Shown here in pieces: positions 13,131 through 28,893 of a stretch of 64,000 bases of DNA. Location of the stretch: NCBI RefSeq assembly GCF_000002235.5, contig NW_022145609.1, positions 29,659,153 through 29,723,152 of the forward strand, read 5' to 3'. This DNA is from Strongylocentrotus purpuratus (lineage: Eukaryota > Echinodermata > Echinoidea > Camarodonta > Strongylocentrotidae). The notes under the pieces were generated by a model. The model was not told where the DNA came from and did not search any database. It was given only the letters and a program-made list of their open reading frames with translations. The translations under genes and the position numbers were made by a program. Numbering within the stretch: the stretch's first letter is position 1; every line of letters starts with the position of its first letter.

Positions 13131-16100
13131 TGTGCGCACACTCAATAGACAGCCAGGATAAAAGAGGGAGGGAAAGAAAGAAAGCAAAATGGAAACAGGA
13201 AAGTAGAAAAATACAGGATAGAGAAAAAGTGAAAAAAAATAACACAAATGCTGTGCGGCTATAAATGTAATCAGACAATCATAATTATTCATATGAAAAG
13301 AAACAGGTGTAAAACATACAAATTGAGAAAATCTTTTTGAACTCAATCATAGGTACAAGGTTCTACATGTATGGACCTTTAATCAACTCTACTGTCTATA
13401 GACACTTGAATCAATATGACACAGGAAATATTTATATCCTCTCAAGTACAGAATCAAATCTAGTGATCCATGAGAGAGAGAAAATACAGTACTTCATATG
13501 AATGGATTATTTCCTCTTCCTCTTCATACATTAACAAGGAAATCTTTTCTGATTCATTGTCAAATATGCCATATTTTATTTCAATTACCTATCATTTAGT
13601 GCTATTCTCTTTTCAATGAGTCTTGTTTCTAATAAAAACTTCTGTTCAGTGAACAAAGACAATTTTTTTTATACTAGCAATCAAACAACATTTTGAACTC
13701 CAAATATCAGCATTATGAGGTATACCGGTATTAAATGCTTACCAGTTCTTTGTCACTGATAAAACAAACAGAATTTCAACATAAATAGTGATTAATATTA
13801 TAGGTAAGGTTCTTATGAATCTCACATGGAAGCATAACAAGAATATTTGATGAAATTGATGACCCACCTTGACTCGAAGCATATCCTGTTGTTTGTTGTT
13901 AGTCTCTGCTACGCAGGCTTTGTATGTTGTCTCTGCTTCTTGGGCCTGCAAAATACAAGAAGAAAATGAAATCAGATATGAAGTCAACCAAATGTGACAT
14001 AAACAATGCTTTAAAGTGTCCCTATTAAGTGAACTGTAGAAATCTTTGCAGGATCCATGCATATTATAACCTTGCGACCATTCCCAACAACTTGATAAAA
14101 AGTCAAGAAATTTGAAAACTTGATCTGCCCCCCCCAAAAAAAAAAATCATCAGTATCACATACTGAAAAGCTGCTTTAATATAATTATTATTGATATATA
14201 AACAACTCTCATGATATTGCTCTCTATCTAGTACCTGTATTCACGGGAATGATATATTGTGAATAATTACTATGCCAAGGTCGGAACATCAAAACTTCAA
14301 GACTTTGGTTGGTATCAAAAGATACGGTACCTACACCACATCTCACAACTCAAAACCCTGAAATATAAGAGTGCAGTGGACAGATCCCCCTAGTCTATTC
14401 CCACTTTAGGAAGGCACTGTGGCTCAGTAGTAGCCAGGAGGTCCCGGGTTCAAAACCAAGTCAATGCGCTCCCGCTCTTTGATAAGGCATTAATCCTCAT
14501 TACCAAGTCCCTTGGAGAGGACTTAAAGCCGTCGGTCCCCCGATTTTTTACTTTAAGCCTGTCTGCACTACTTTGACCAGGAGAGATTAGACCTCCCTGC
14601 ATGGTCACAGAAAGGTGGTTATCTCATCAAATCAGCTCTCAATTAACATAAGAAAAAGAGGATCATGGGGGACCAACAGGCATCGATTAGGCATTGTTTG
14701 CTACATACAGGGCGCAAGTAGCTATAAGTAGTGCAGTGGGGCATTAACATATACATGCTTTCTTAGTAGTCAGGTAAAATAATTGTCATCGAATAAATTT
14801 AAGACTGAAACTGCTTCCCCATAGACATGTCTTGGAGCACATTGAAATGAGACTGCAGCATTAATTTACATTCATATTGGAATAAAACGGATCTTACCTT
14901 TCCCAAGGCATCATCCTCAGCCTTCTTTCTCTTCTCTAGCTTAGCATGGTGAGCTCCTCCGCTGGAGTTCATCATCTCGTTCTCTATCTTAGCAGTGGCT
15001 TCCTTAGCTCTCTCGTACTCATGATACCGGGAGTAGTAGAGCTGACGGGACTTCTCAAGGTTCATACGACATTCATTCTACAGTATAGAAAGAGGTATCA
15101 TTGTCATTAATGCAGTACTGGAAAAGAAATCTTAAGTTCATTTACAATAGATAATAACTACTATAATTATGTCAACGTACATTTTATAACTGTAAGTCAT
15201 GCTTTCTTGTATTTTACTGTAGATATGACAATATTAGTCTCCAGACTTTTGCAATGTTCTTTAAATGTGTTGAATGTTACACGAATGAATCAAAATATAG
15301 CATTATAAAAACCTGAGGTAAAAATAATTGACAGGTAGTGGGTAAATATGCATGGGATGGGGGAAATTCACATGATTCATGAAGAAAAAGAAGGAAAATA
15401 GGTTAAAAGAGGTTGTTTTAATCATGTGGCAAAAAGAGTAGGATGGTATTGAAAATGTACAGTACTCTAAATGAGGGAGGAAATTTCTAACAACCTAAGT
15501 AAAACCTGCATTTACTTTTATAAATGCTTTTATAATGTAACTGAATATTTAATCAAAATGAAAATATCATTAATTTGTACGGAGTAAGCTGACTAACTCC
15601 TGATGTCAGAAAATTATTAAACTAACTTTCTTTTTATGACGAGGCAATAATCACATTCATATGTAGCTTGCGACTACTCATGCAAGTCAGATCACAAAGC
15701 TACACAAACAGTTCCTCAATGCTTCCACACCGCTGGTCTGTCTAATGAATCATGTTATGAATAACTGAATAAAAACTTGATGCCACTGACCATTTCTTTC
15801 TTGATTGTGTTCCATTGCAGCCGTATTGATTTTCTTTTCTTGTCATGTTCTGCCCTCCGCGCATCTAATTGCTAATGGTAGAAAAGAAAGAGAAATACCC
15901 TTCAAAACATTAGAATCAATACTTTATGGAGCCTCGATCTACCCCCCACCCCATCCCATCCCATCCTTGATGTCTTTTTGTGTTGTTGACAGAGTTGATC
16001 ACATTACAGCATTTCTTGACTTTGTCTCGTAAATGTAAGTGTTCCAGAAGAAAAAAAAGCGACATAATCAATCTGCCCTTCCATTCATACCACTAGTTGT

Positions 16101-17552
16101 TTTGATGATTAAATGTTTTAAGAACTGATTAAAAGTATCTGGAAAGACCTGTATACTTGCTGGACCCTATGGAAGACGGTTCAAATACGCTCCAATAAAA
16201 CCATGACCATGTTAATACCTTTTCCCACCCAAGCTGATGTTAGAGTATTAAAAGGCACATATCTTTATTTTACATGTTCAAAGCTTTAACAAAAATAATA
16301 ACATAATGACAACTTTTACTTGAATAAACAGTACTGTTCAGTGTTCACCATTTATATGATAATTTGAGTATACAATATATACATGTAGGTTTGAAGTTTG
16401 AAATAGTCTTTGTCATATTGTCAAAGTTCCCTTAATACTAAAATAGCTGTCGAAAAAGTATTCAGGGCTTTGAAAGTAAATATTTTTCAACTGTTTGAAC
16501 AGCAAACTATTATCACCATTAATGGTAACAACCCGGTCATGGGTTTTTCAGGTATATCACAAGAAAGAATGGAAACAACAGAAACCATTTCACTAAATAT
16601 TATATCACAAAACCATCAAAAAACATTTGAAACATGAGATCACTTTACCTCAACAAACTTATGTCCTTGGATTTGTGAATAGGTAGCCTCACAGTTTGTG
16701 GCGTATTCAATGTCCTGTAACATAAGAAGACAATCAACTGGTTACCACACAATGCTTTCTTTGAAGCAGTTTCCATGAGGAATGTGATCATTTAGGTATG
16801 AGTCATGAAACAAGTGGTGAAATTCACACTTTCTCCCTTACAAATATTTGTAGTATTAGAGTGGAAATTTGGATCATCATATATACACCAGGCAGGATTA
16901 GCATTCATGCTATTTTCTGGTTTCTTTTAACCTTTTATGTTATTGTATCAAACTGTTTATATGTAATGTTATGTGTTTATTAATGGACATTTAATTTCAA
17001 GATCAGGTTCAACTCAATTGCCTACATTTTGAAATGTAAAATGTAGAGTATATTGTCAGTGGCTTTTAAAGATTTGAAATCATTCCAAAGAGATATCCAA
17101 TCTGATATCAAATTGGTTGTGATAAAAATATGAGGACGATAACAAAGGAAATTCCAATAGAGGATAAGAACGCTTTGAACAATTATACCAAATATCAAAA
17201 AGCTGCAAATCCGTGTTTGATTAAATCAAAACTGTCTTATCCTACATCAGGTATGTCTCAAACACATACAGTTTCAAACAAATTTTATTGGAATTAAAGA
17301 CTTATATATCGTCGGTGGGGTGACAAAACCTCGTATCTCAATTTTTTGAGATTTTGATTTTTTTGCATAATTTTGTACCTAATGGCCTACGACACCACCT
17401 GATAAATCCATGGAACGCCTCCTGTCTCGGTTTTTTCACAAATTCCAAACAAATGACGGTGTCACAGCACTAAATCTGTTGACACAGGAAAGGTTTTTGC
17501 GCTCTCCTGAAAATTCATGATTTTTGAGATACGAGGTTTTGTCACCCCACCG

Positions 17553-17589
<37 letters not shown>

Positions 17590-20500
17590 TCACAATAATG
17601 TAACCAAATAAAGGATAGAATATCAATATGTTTAAAGGTAAAGACCAGTTATGGTCATGCGATTGCATTGTGAAAGAAACGTTGTGGAATCGATCAGAAA
17701 AGGTTGATCATCTAGCATCTAGCATCTGCAAGGTTCTGGAATCATCAAAATGATAAGAAATGTGGCCCATTCTTCGTAAAGTTACAAGCACTATACACAG
17801 AAAGATGTATATGGGAATACCCTATATCTCTCACAGACCATGAGAGAAACAAATTTACCAAATATATGAATTAGTAGGCGGTTTCCCGGCAAATTTTTTA
17901 TCATCATGTATTAGTCAAAACATATTCTTTCACATGATTGGTAATGAGAGCTTCCATTTCATTTTTTGAGAGGGGGGCGTTTCCAAAACTGGTCTTTACC
18001 TTTAATACCACAGTATAACAAACATTGTTCTGTAATCAGTAGCTGTATATATATACACCGCAAGCAAAAAAACATCTATTTTTCTCACATTCCGGTGTTT
18101 TGTTTGGTAGTTGCTTAGCAACCAACTCCTGGTAAACACAATGAAAAACCCAACTTGAAAAATCCAACTCTGGAGTGTGTTTTTTTTTTAAACGCCAGCA
18201 GAAATTTCACCAATGACTGCAGCGTAAATCAGTGAATGATTCTGGTTTTTCATCAAATGACTCTCCTTGCTTCTGTGCGATTAAAATCGAGCAATGAGCA
18301 ACATTGACGGTTTTTTTATGGGCTTTTCAAGTAGTGTAAATAGCAGTTAACTTTTTTTTTTTTTTTAAACACTTTTTTCAAAATGATGTTTGGGCTGCGT
18401 GAATATGCTTATACTTTTCTTCATTTTGATGACCCTGATCGGGCCTTTAAATCCACCTAATAATACTGTATTTCATCTACTTTACCAGGGTACTTACATG
18501 TTCTAATGACATCAAGTAGGTTGACTGGAAGGGAAGATATGTCTGCATGGAGGAAAAAAACATTGAAAGAAAGAATAGAATATAAGTATCAATTGTCAAG
18601 TTACCTTGAATGATTTAGCGTAATTCAACTGTGATCAAAAGGAAAATATAACAGTGTATGAAAGGATAAATATCCTTTATCCATCCCAAATGAGGCTGTT
18701 TTATTAGTCCTAAACATTAGCATAATATAGAAACCCTGAAAGATGAACAATGCTTTATGTACATGTACCTGTACCTAAAAGGCTAAAGCGGGCAACAATA
18801 ATACCAGCATAACAATGATAACAATGATAAAAATGATGAATGAGGGCATCCGGTAAGCAATATATAGAATGGTTTACCAACATATTCAAATTTATGGATG
18901 TTTCTTTCCTGGGGACATAGTGACGAGCCATTCCATTAACCTGTTGTTAATGAATAAACAACAATACTCAGAATCCATTCTGCATAAATTACCTGTTGTC
19001 AAGAAAAACTTTTGTTTAAAAAGTACAGGTATGCAAAATTTGAATATGTTACTATGGCCTATTCATGAAAGTGCTTATTCTAACTCATGGTTTGAACCTC
19101 CATCAACATAATACACAGGTGTCCTCATGTCTAATAGACACTCAATATACATTTAAACCTGTCTATTAAGGCCACCCAAGAGAAACATAGGAAAGTGGCC
19201 ACTGTAGACAGGTGGCCTTTGTAAACAGGTTCTTCAACACACATTGTTCCTTCAAGAGGGAACCACTATGGGTGACTACCGGTATCAATATTATAGACAG
19301 GTGGCCACTAAGACAGGTTTGACTGTACAACAAAAGTGTACACATAATCATTTGCATAAACATACTTTGTAAAACAATGTTATCTTATTCATGTGTAATG
19401 TTATTTATCTTGTGTTATTTTGTTAAGTTTTATGTAATCATGACTGATACATTATGTTTTACTTGTTATTATTTTTGTTGTGAATAAACTCAAACTCAAC
19501 TCAACTCAATGTGCTTCTGTATGCTTCTTTACACTTATTTTACTTCTTGGAAGGTTCAAACCCTAGTTTATATCGTGGGTTAAAATTTAAAAAATCTTTT
19601 GTGAATGAGATCCTCAGTTTACATTTGAAAAAAAAAAATCTTCTTCAAATATTACTCCCGTTTCTGATGATTCTCTAGACCAGAGGACCATTTCACAAAT
19701 GCCATTCCTTCACCCTCCCTTGTTATTCCCTTCAGAATCCCCAAGGGACCACTTGTGCCAAACCCCAACCTCATAATTCATCCTCAAACTTCATCCATGA
19801 CTCTAAACTTGACCTTTGAGGCACTCAGGTCCAAGGAACCACATTCCGGAGGTCATACAAGGTCATCGTCAGGAGCGAGCTACACCCAATTTGTGGGGAA
19901 TGTCAACCATTTGGATAGCTTAATTAGGTAATGGTTTGGAATGCAATCGCACAATATTAAAGTATTCATTGCTATGGACTCAAGGTATCCATACAGCTTA
20001 AGATATCAAGAATTTTATAACAAGCCTGGTCATTGTATTCTTTAGTCATTCCTTCCCCCTTACAACATAATCATTAACATCATACCACTTCAAAGATCTA
20101 CATACAATGTACACATCTCTCTATTAACGGAAATATCTTCTCATAAGCTCATATATGCATGATCGTTTCTTTTATTTTATTTCTTATTGTATATTTCTCA
20201 AATTTCTTATATTCTTGCACTTTGATCACGAGTAACGATTTTTCACTGTACTGTACAGTGTACATGACGCTTCTACCTCTATGTAGATGTTTACCTAACA
20301 GATATGTAGGAGAACTTATATTGCTGTCACCTGATAACATTGAGACTACAGTAACATGTACAATAACTGACATCTCATTTTCACAAAGTTACAAACTCCA
20401 CCTCTCATACTGCTATCAATCTAACATAGTAGGACTAGTAACTCTCATTACATAACTTCTTGAACTTCCCCTAAATGACTAAGCGCAAGTCCAACTTTTA

Positions 20501-23500
20501 ATGATTTATCTCATAAACGTCTAATGACACCCTTCACCTCATAATTAGGATCCAAACAATATAAAACAAATTCAATGATGTGTACACAACCCATTACAGA
20601 GTAATCAAAGCAGCAGTTCATAATAGATCTATAATGAGCGGTAATGAGAGTAATTAGTTCCGCCCCGGCTTAATATAAACATCATGAATATTAAAAACTT
20701 GAAATTAAAGGAGTCTGCTGTGACGATCGTAGATGCTATGCCTGTCTGCTGTCATCGCGTGAGTAGCGCGTGATGATTTGATTAGAAAGCGTTCATGCAG
20801 GTTATATGGCTATACAGCAAGGGAAGCAAGCTGTAATTGAATGTTCCTAATGTGAGACAGTGTATCGAATATTCATGGACTGTTCATGTGTGGTATATCA
20901 GTTCTCACAGCCAAGTGAAGAAGGAAGTTACACCTTTTTTCTTGTTTTCTTTTTCCTCCTTCTCTTCCATTATCCATTATTATCATTATTCACTTTCCAT
21001 ATCCTTTGCTCTTTTTTTTGGGGGGGGGGTCATCTATTGACATATGCAATTAGCTCATACATTTCCTCCTTGTTATTTTTTTTCCCATCAATTATTATTA
21101 TCATTATTTATTTATTCATTTATTTAATTCATTTATTTAATTCATTTATTTTATTTATTTATTTTATTGAGGGGGAAGGGGGGGGGGGGATTCTCTTGCC
21201 CAATGTTTCGCTTTGACCATGCCTGCTTCCTACTTAATCTTATTGATATTCTTCTTACCAACTTTACATTCTCTTCACTGTTTAGCACTCTTTATTCCTT
21301 CTTTATTCATTCCCATGTATGTAGTTTCTCTCTTTTCATACCTCCATTTATTCTTTTTAGTCCTCCCACTTAATTGTTGGTACACGTACGTACATATCTA
21401 GGAATATACACCTAATGGTAATTATGTAATGAAAAGTTTCAGTTCTAGTTCCAGGATTAATTTTCTAAATTAGCTTCACCTCTTTTTTTCTGTGTAATGT
21501 AAAACTTTCTCAACCTCTTAGACCTACGTCATATATTCCTTAATTGTCATTACTTGTCAAATCTAAGTTTCAGAAGACAACTCTATTCAAGTTTCGAACA
21601 TGCTGGTGAGCATTGATTTGTGACCAGAGGCTCTTTGTCAAGTTATCACCATATACTCTCCAAAGTCTAATCAAGACAAGAAACATAAAGCGGAAGTCCA
21701 CCCTGATAATTAGCTGGCATTGCAATAAGCAGAAACAAATTAGTGAAATTTTGAGCAAAACCTGATTCGAAATAAAAAGTTATCTATTTTTGAAGGTGCA
21801 GCTAGCTCATCAAACACAAATTTGCCATTTGCCCTGTATTAACAACAACAAAAAACAAAAACAAAATCATATTTTCTCTACAGACAATTTTCAATTTTAT
21901 ACAACCCCTGTAATATGAAACCAATCTATTCCATCATCAATAACTGAGAAAATGAAAGTTTATGAATTTTCTGTGTTGCCTATTTGTGTTTCACCGATGA
22001 CAACTTCTAAAATCCTTCAGTTTCATATTTTTATTTGGATATTGCTCAAACTTTCACTACTTCGTTGCTCTCATTTTTCTGTTTCTATAAAAACTAACTG
22101 AATATCAGGGTGGACTTCCCCATGAAAGGTACTATGTCCTATTTGCAGGCCAAAAAAATGAAAAAGTTAAATTCCAACTGCATTTGAAAGATAATACTAA
22201 TTAGAACTTCTCTAAAAAAGGTGGGGCTTGAAAATGTCTTCAAGTGGGGAAAATAACGACTATTAGTTGTCAAATCGACTTTAGGGCTATAGAGCCCAAA
22301 AGTAATAGTCTTGATTTTCAGACAATTGTACCGAATGGTCATACTTTTTATGCTGCGCAAAGATTCAATCAGTTTAATCTTGGCCATCACAAGAAGTGGG
22401 TTATTGATGTAAACAAATGCTCATGTACCCTTTACAAGTCTTTTCATGTATGTTATTACCAAAGAAAAAAAAAGCCAGTCAGTCACTCAATAGTGTCTGA
22501 CAGTGAAGTCTAGCAAGTAAACAGGTTTCCTCGCATAATTTGAATATGAGGACACTGCTAACGTTTAAATTTCACAGATAGGACATACATGACATATTCA
22601 TAATTCCTGCAAAGTTCTACATCATTTGAGGTTGGCTGCAAAAGGGACATAGTACCTTTAAAGAGTATTTAGTCTTACTTGTTGCTCTATAACACTTGAG
22701 TAGTTCTATGAATTGAAGGTAACTGTATAACTTGTTGCTACACATATTTTATGTAGGCCATCAGTGTAATTCATATTGAATAGTGGATACAAAATAACAC
22801 TAATACTTGCTTCCACACGGTATGAGTTTACAAAGTCGATCACCTCGGGGGCTCAAATTGAAGTCATTTAGAAGGATTCATTAATAACGTAATTCAATTT
22901 AGGTAGAAGCATGTCTGTAGGAAAGAGCATGCAGGTGGGTTTTGGAGGTCAAAGCGTCATTTGATTAATGGTGATGACAGAGATATTCATCAACTGTCTG
23001 GCAATTGCCTTGATGGCATTAATTGGATTAAAAGCTTTTGCAGCTGTATCCACAGCCTCTACTAAAAGTGTTGCAAAATTACACAGCTAAGAATAATGAT
23101 AAATCGTGTTTTATGTAGTGCCTAACAGGGAACCGTCAATCTCTCAACGCTTTACAGATAATATTATTATATATATGAATTATAAGTTTTTGTGGGGAAA
23201 ATCACAAATTCCTAATAAATTAAAGATTGATACATGCACATGTGCAAAGATGAAACAAGTTACGGAGCATGCTGTGATTACAAATGTTGTCTTTTGGAAA
23301 CTAAAAGAAGAAGAAAAAGGGTAACCGCAGGGTATGCCATCGCAACAACAAAAACAACATCTGTAGGAAGTGTAAGGGGAAGCATATAATCAAAGATCCT
23401 GGACAAATCTTGATCAGAAAGCTTCTGAAATTTCTGTTTCCTTCCAAACATCTTGACTGTCTTATGAAATCAAGTTCAACATTAGGTCATTACAGCGTAC

Positions 23501-26500
23501 ATATATCTATTATATACATACTACAATATGCATTTAGTATTTTTTATCATTTCGATTCAAATCCCTGTAATGTCCAATGATAAGCAAAACATATAATTTG
23601 TTGGATAAGGCAACTTAGCATGACAGATATAATTTACAGACTTTGGGATGAAAAAAAAAAGGGATTGACAAAACATATCACTTTATAATGTGTCCAATAC
23701 ATTTGATGCTACTTGATATGTGATCTAATACGGTGTGCTGGATTCATGTGTTATTTTTATGAAGCAATACAGTGAAAACAACATTCTTTAAGTAATTTCA
23801 TAAGGATATAACAAAAGCATGCCACAGAATTTTGTGAGGCAATTCATGCTATTTCCCTTTACAAACTCAAATTGTAGTAATATTTTACATCTCCACTCTT
23901 ATTTAGATAACCTAGGAATACACGTACATACGACAGGTTACATGAATGGGGAAGGCCATCATTTCAAAAATCACAATTGTAGTATTCACACAATCAACTC
24001 CACAAAATGATAAAATAACATTTCCTCTAAAGAACAACAGCATCAGAATACATATTCTATTGGTTAAATAAATGTATAGAAAGTAATAACAATACATAGT
24101 ACAAGTACAACTTGTCAGAGGACTATTAAAACAAACTATGTACTATCTTTCAACAAAGAATAGCATCAGATTTGATAACCAACAGTCTTTTTCAAGACTA
24201 CACCAACAGTCCTTTTTCAGGACTACACACCCTCAAGAAAGATTACCGAGAGTCCTTTTCAGGACTCCTCAATCCTCCCTCTCACTCACATGGTGCACCC
24301 GCAAGCCTACTGTATAGCATAAGATTTGTTTTCTTTCTAGAATTTTTTTTTTTTACATATTAGCCCTTCCTTACCAATAGCTTTCCTGAACAATATGTAG
24401 TTATCTTTCAGCTTCTTTGTATAGTTGTTGGTGATTGTAAAAGTTAAGTCGAAAGGAAACCTTCAATTTATTGATTTGGTTTGGAAATTAAGGTACTCTT
24501 CATTTGGGTAATCCACATTCATCACACGTAGTTGATGGTTTCTTTTCTTTTGTTATTGTATTTCGTTTTTCTTGTATTTTTTAAAAATTATTACATGACC
24601 TTTGAAAGAAAGAAGAAAAAGAAATAAAAAATAAAAATGATTGAATAACAGTATCGACTCTTACCTCTTCTCTGAGAACAGGACGAGTTGTAGCAGCGAG
24701 TTTAGACATACTTCTTGCAAACTCCATCTCTGTAAACAAAAGGGTCAGAAATTATTACAATCAAGTTTGATTATAATAATAATAAAAATAATAGCCTAAT
24801 AGTCCACTTCAAATTTGTATTAAACCGAAACAGAAATTCTTTTTGCCCTATTGACCGTGAGCCCGGCAGCCACTGAGCAGCGCCAGATCGACGTTGCTCT
24901 ATCCCTTATTGTTGAATGCCAAACAAGGTAGCAACAACTCCCATCTTTTAACGTCTTTTGGTATGACGCGGCCGGGGTTCGAACCCACGACCTCCCGGTT
25001 GTGAGGCGGATGCTCTACTGACTGAGCCAACACTCCGGTTACATGTTACATGTTACATTTCTTTAAGAGTATTTTTAAGGACAAGTTTTGCAACATTTCT
25101 GCTTTAAGTAATAAGATGAAATTATATCATATCATTGTATCATCATTTATGCTTGAGTAAATGATATTTGTCTTATGTACCAATTGTTGAAGCATATTCC
25201 TGTGTTCACATTTCTCATTACATATTCCATTTACAAATAATAGGTAGCAATGGAAAGGTCAAGTCTTTATAGCATCATATAAGCGTGGAATATATGGTCT
25301 TGTTCCATGCTTCATTAACTATACTTGTAATAAACTAATAATACATGGATGCATACACTCAATGATAGGTGGCATTATAAATTCAATGCAAAATTGGTCA
25401 GGACACACAGTGATGAAAATTTGACTTGAAAAATTGTCCAAAATCAATTCATTCATAGCAGAGTTTCAGTTATGAAACAGAAACCAATTTTTCATCAAGA
25501 GCCAAGGGTATAGCAATTTACATTGAATAGGGAAAAGAAATACCTGCAATGTTCAGAGTCCTTTAATATCTTGAAACGAATTCACAAATTGCATTTCTAT
25601 ATACCGATATCTTGCAATAAATTTGTAGAGGACATTGTGTAAGTGACACTTAAATCAATCAATCAAATATTGGTATCAAGTTATTGATAAAGAGTCCAAT
25701 CTAGACCAAAGCCATGTGAAGGCCAATGTATTCAGACCCATCATTACCGCAGTGCTGTAAAATAAAAAGGACGAGTGGTAACATAACATTACACAAGTAG
25801 ACACTATCACTGGTGTGACAGCTAGTACTCAATTTCCGGACATATCTTTCTTGCTTCCCAACCTCAAGTTGACATTTTGATGTGATATTTTGAAATTGAT
25901 CTCCCATTTTGAAAGCACAAAGCACTCACCTAGATGGACCCTCTTCTCCACATACAGGATGACATCTTTGGCATATTTAGACCAGGCCTTGGCTCGTTCC
26001 AGCGCCAGGTCTACTCCGGCCTCTAGGTTCATTAACCAAGCGTCTATCTCCTCTGAGTTCAACTGACCTGATTATATAGAGGAATAGAATGACATTAAGA
26101 ATACTATGTTGATTCATATAGTGAAGCTACTCTATGAATATACTCTACTGCATTTACTACAAATGAATCATATTTTTTACCCCTGGGGGTGTTTCACAGA
26201 GATCCTTAGTCGAACTTAACACTAAGTTGGACTTAAAAATTATGGAGAGCCATTTGTAGCCTTAAAATTAAATACTTCCAAAAGCCAAAATTTGAGTATT
26301 TTAGACTTTTAAAAAATTCCACATCAAGAAGATGAAATCTCCCATGATAATAGATAATATGAATGATTTGAATCAACATTTTATGCCCTTAAAAATAACT
26401 TTCACAAAATATTTTCAAGGATGCTAACAGCTTTCCATAATTGTTAAGTCCAACTTACAGATAAGCTCAACTTAGGATCTTTGTGAAACACCCCCCTGAT

Positions 26501-28839
26501 GTAGCTGAGCCACCATGATAAGGCGCTAAAGCATTCAAGGAATTTCTTCCTACCAGGTACCCATTTGCTTCACCTGGGTGGAGAGCAGCAACAAAGATTA
26601 AAGAGACAGGTAGAGACAGAGAGATAGAGATAGAGATAGAGAGCAGGGTGGGAGGGAAAGAAAGAGGGAGACGGGTGGTGGATAGACAAGAGCCCATCAA
26701 ACTTTTCTATGACTAATTTTTGTACATATAACATCAAAAATCCAATTGTTTTCATCATCTTTTTCTGTGATTTTTTTTTTTCTTTAGATCTACTATCCCT
26801 TGAAGTCTATACCACAGGACGGAAACACCGGTATCCCTGCTGTGAGCCAAAACAGAAAATGTCAGCAGCACCTATCCCTTCAACTGGCCTGCATACCATG
26901 ATCATCATTCTAACCTTGTTACATTGTTAACATAGCATGTCCATAGGTGACTATATGCACCGGTATATGGACCAAAGTTCACTTATAAAACAGGGACAGG
27001 GGCATTGGAGTCTTGTAAGAAATGGGTACAAAATAGGCCAAGGTGCATGCATATGGACGCAGCTGAAGGAGCTACATGTAAAATAACCTCCTGAAAAGTA
27101 AGAAGAGTGTTGACTATACATTAACACTTTGATTGCCTTCTTTGCTTCTCTTCAGGGTTACTCGTTCACTACACATGCAATTTTGCACAAAACAATATAC
27201 ACATCACTTAATTAACAGAAGATTTCCTTTGTGCAAAAAAAACGAAATGGCCTTTTGAAATTACACATTTCTGGTCTTGATTACCCCCATGAGAACCCTT
27301 TTGACACAGAAATAGATTAATCATGTACTGCATGGAAATAGTTATATATTCTTGAAGCTTTCACTGTATCTATCTCATGATGGCAAGGGAGAATATTTAT
27401 GTGGCATATAAAAGTGGAAGTATGATTTAAAGCCCTTCTTGCTCCGAACAGAGGAGATGATCTTCTTTTCCATTTTTGAAATTTGAATGAACCAAAAGTG
27501 CATGAGAAAGACATTGATAACCCTGGGCCCCGTCAAAATACAAAGAGTTGCGATTGATCCGAATCAATCGCAAGTCCTCCAATCAATCGCAAGTTTGCAG
27601 TCTCCTATCTCTTATGTACATAGTTGCGATTGATATCAACTCTTTGTAAGACGGGGCCCAGGTACTGTCTGTTCATCCCAAATACAATAGTTCCTTTAAT
27701 AGTCCTCATATCTACAATGTACCAATCCCTGTTTGCCAAGTGACTATAGTCTATACTACAGCTACAATACAAGCCTGTAGTGTCTAATGAATTAAGTTAT
27801 CATTCAGTACCTGTCTAGTATACTCAAAGATCAAAGCAAGTAAATTAATCTCATTGCATATGACACAACAAGACCTCTCATCAACACAATCCTAGATCAT
27901 GGACAAGTGTAACAAATCTATCTGTTGGCACCATCCCCGACAGACGGACAGACAGGCACGCTGTTTGTGTGTAGAGAGCCCTTTGAAAAGGACTTGGGCT
28001 GGTATGTCTGGAATCCCAGCTATTTCCCCATCCCCCATCATCAAGAATGAACTCTCCTGACATTACCGAGCCCTACATGCTACTCTCTGGCTCCAGATGA
28101 TCATAGTAACCCCGTTCATATACAAAAGGTTATCCTCCTTCTTTTTCTTTCGTATACTGTCCAACAAAAGAGATTTACCAGACAGCTAGGGTAGGGTGCG
28201 AAGTTGGTAATTCAAGACTGAGAGGGGAAAATGTTGACTTACTGTGTATTTTGCCTGGTTTGCCATAATTTCATTCATAAGAAAAAAGATTATTCTAAGT
28301 TTTCCAACATTACCAAGCTCTACTTGAAACATATGAAACCATGTATACTACCTTCTGGAGACACATAAAACCCCATTCTCACAAAAATTAGATCAAAAGG
28401 GAAACCTTACGAATTTTAGTTTCACTGATGAGAGGTAGGCCTTCGTAATGACTGAGGTTTGAAACATATCACCGGTACTTAAAATCTTTATTTCAAATGG
28501 TGCCATTCAAACTAATGTTAGGAGCCCACCCCAGTTATGCTCCTTGCCACTTTGCCAATGCCAGTTTGCTTTTTGATTGAAGAACCAAACCAAAGGTGAA
28601 TCTGAGACAGGCCGACTTTGGAAAATACAATGTGTTTAACTACACTGCATGTGTATACACTATACCATCTTACTAAATGAATTATCAAGACAAATTTAGT
28701 TTACTCTCAAATATGAACTATAAAAAGACAGATATTTATGGGCCTGATTACAATCAAAACTTTATCTCAGCAATCTAAACTTCACACGCTGGTTAAGTTT
28801 TCACCACTGTGAACTACCTCATCCCGTTGCACTTCTAGT

Positions 28840-28893
<54 letters not shown>

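Larger units (their letters stand above)
18543..24664 (-). other. 6.1-kb intron 8: repeats only
   Basis: Holds the MITEs at 19154-19328, 21691-22120 and 22121-22661, a possible retroelement tail near 19400-19510, and T-rich/poly-G low complexity at 20930-21190. No coding signal for another gene. Confidence 0.6.

Noticed and set aside
12783-13346. 187-residue open frame on the minus strand
   Set aside because: Ser/Leu/Phe composition from a GA microsatellite; it lies in intron 13 and has no conserved motif.
15861-15866. Downstream AG (AATTAG) as acceptor of exon 11
   Set aside because: It would break the frame with exon 10; the AG seven bases upstream keeps it and restores the family sequence.
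24970-25032. Possible tRNA gene on the minus strand
   Set aside because: A and B boxes are good, but the acceptor stem does not pair and a SINE body follows.
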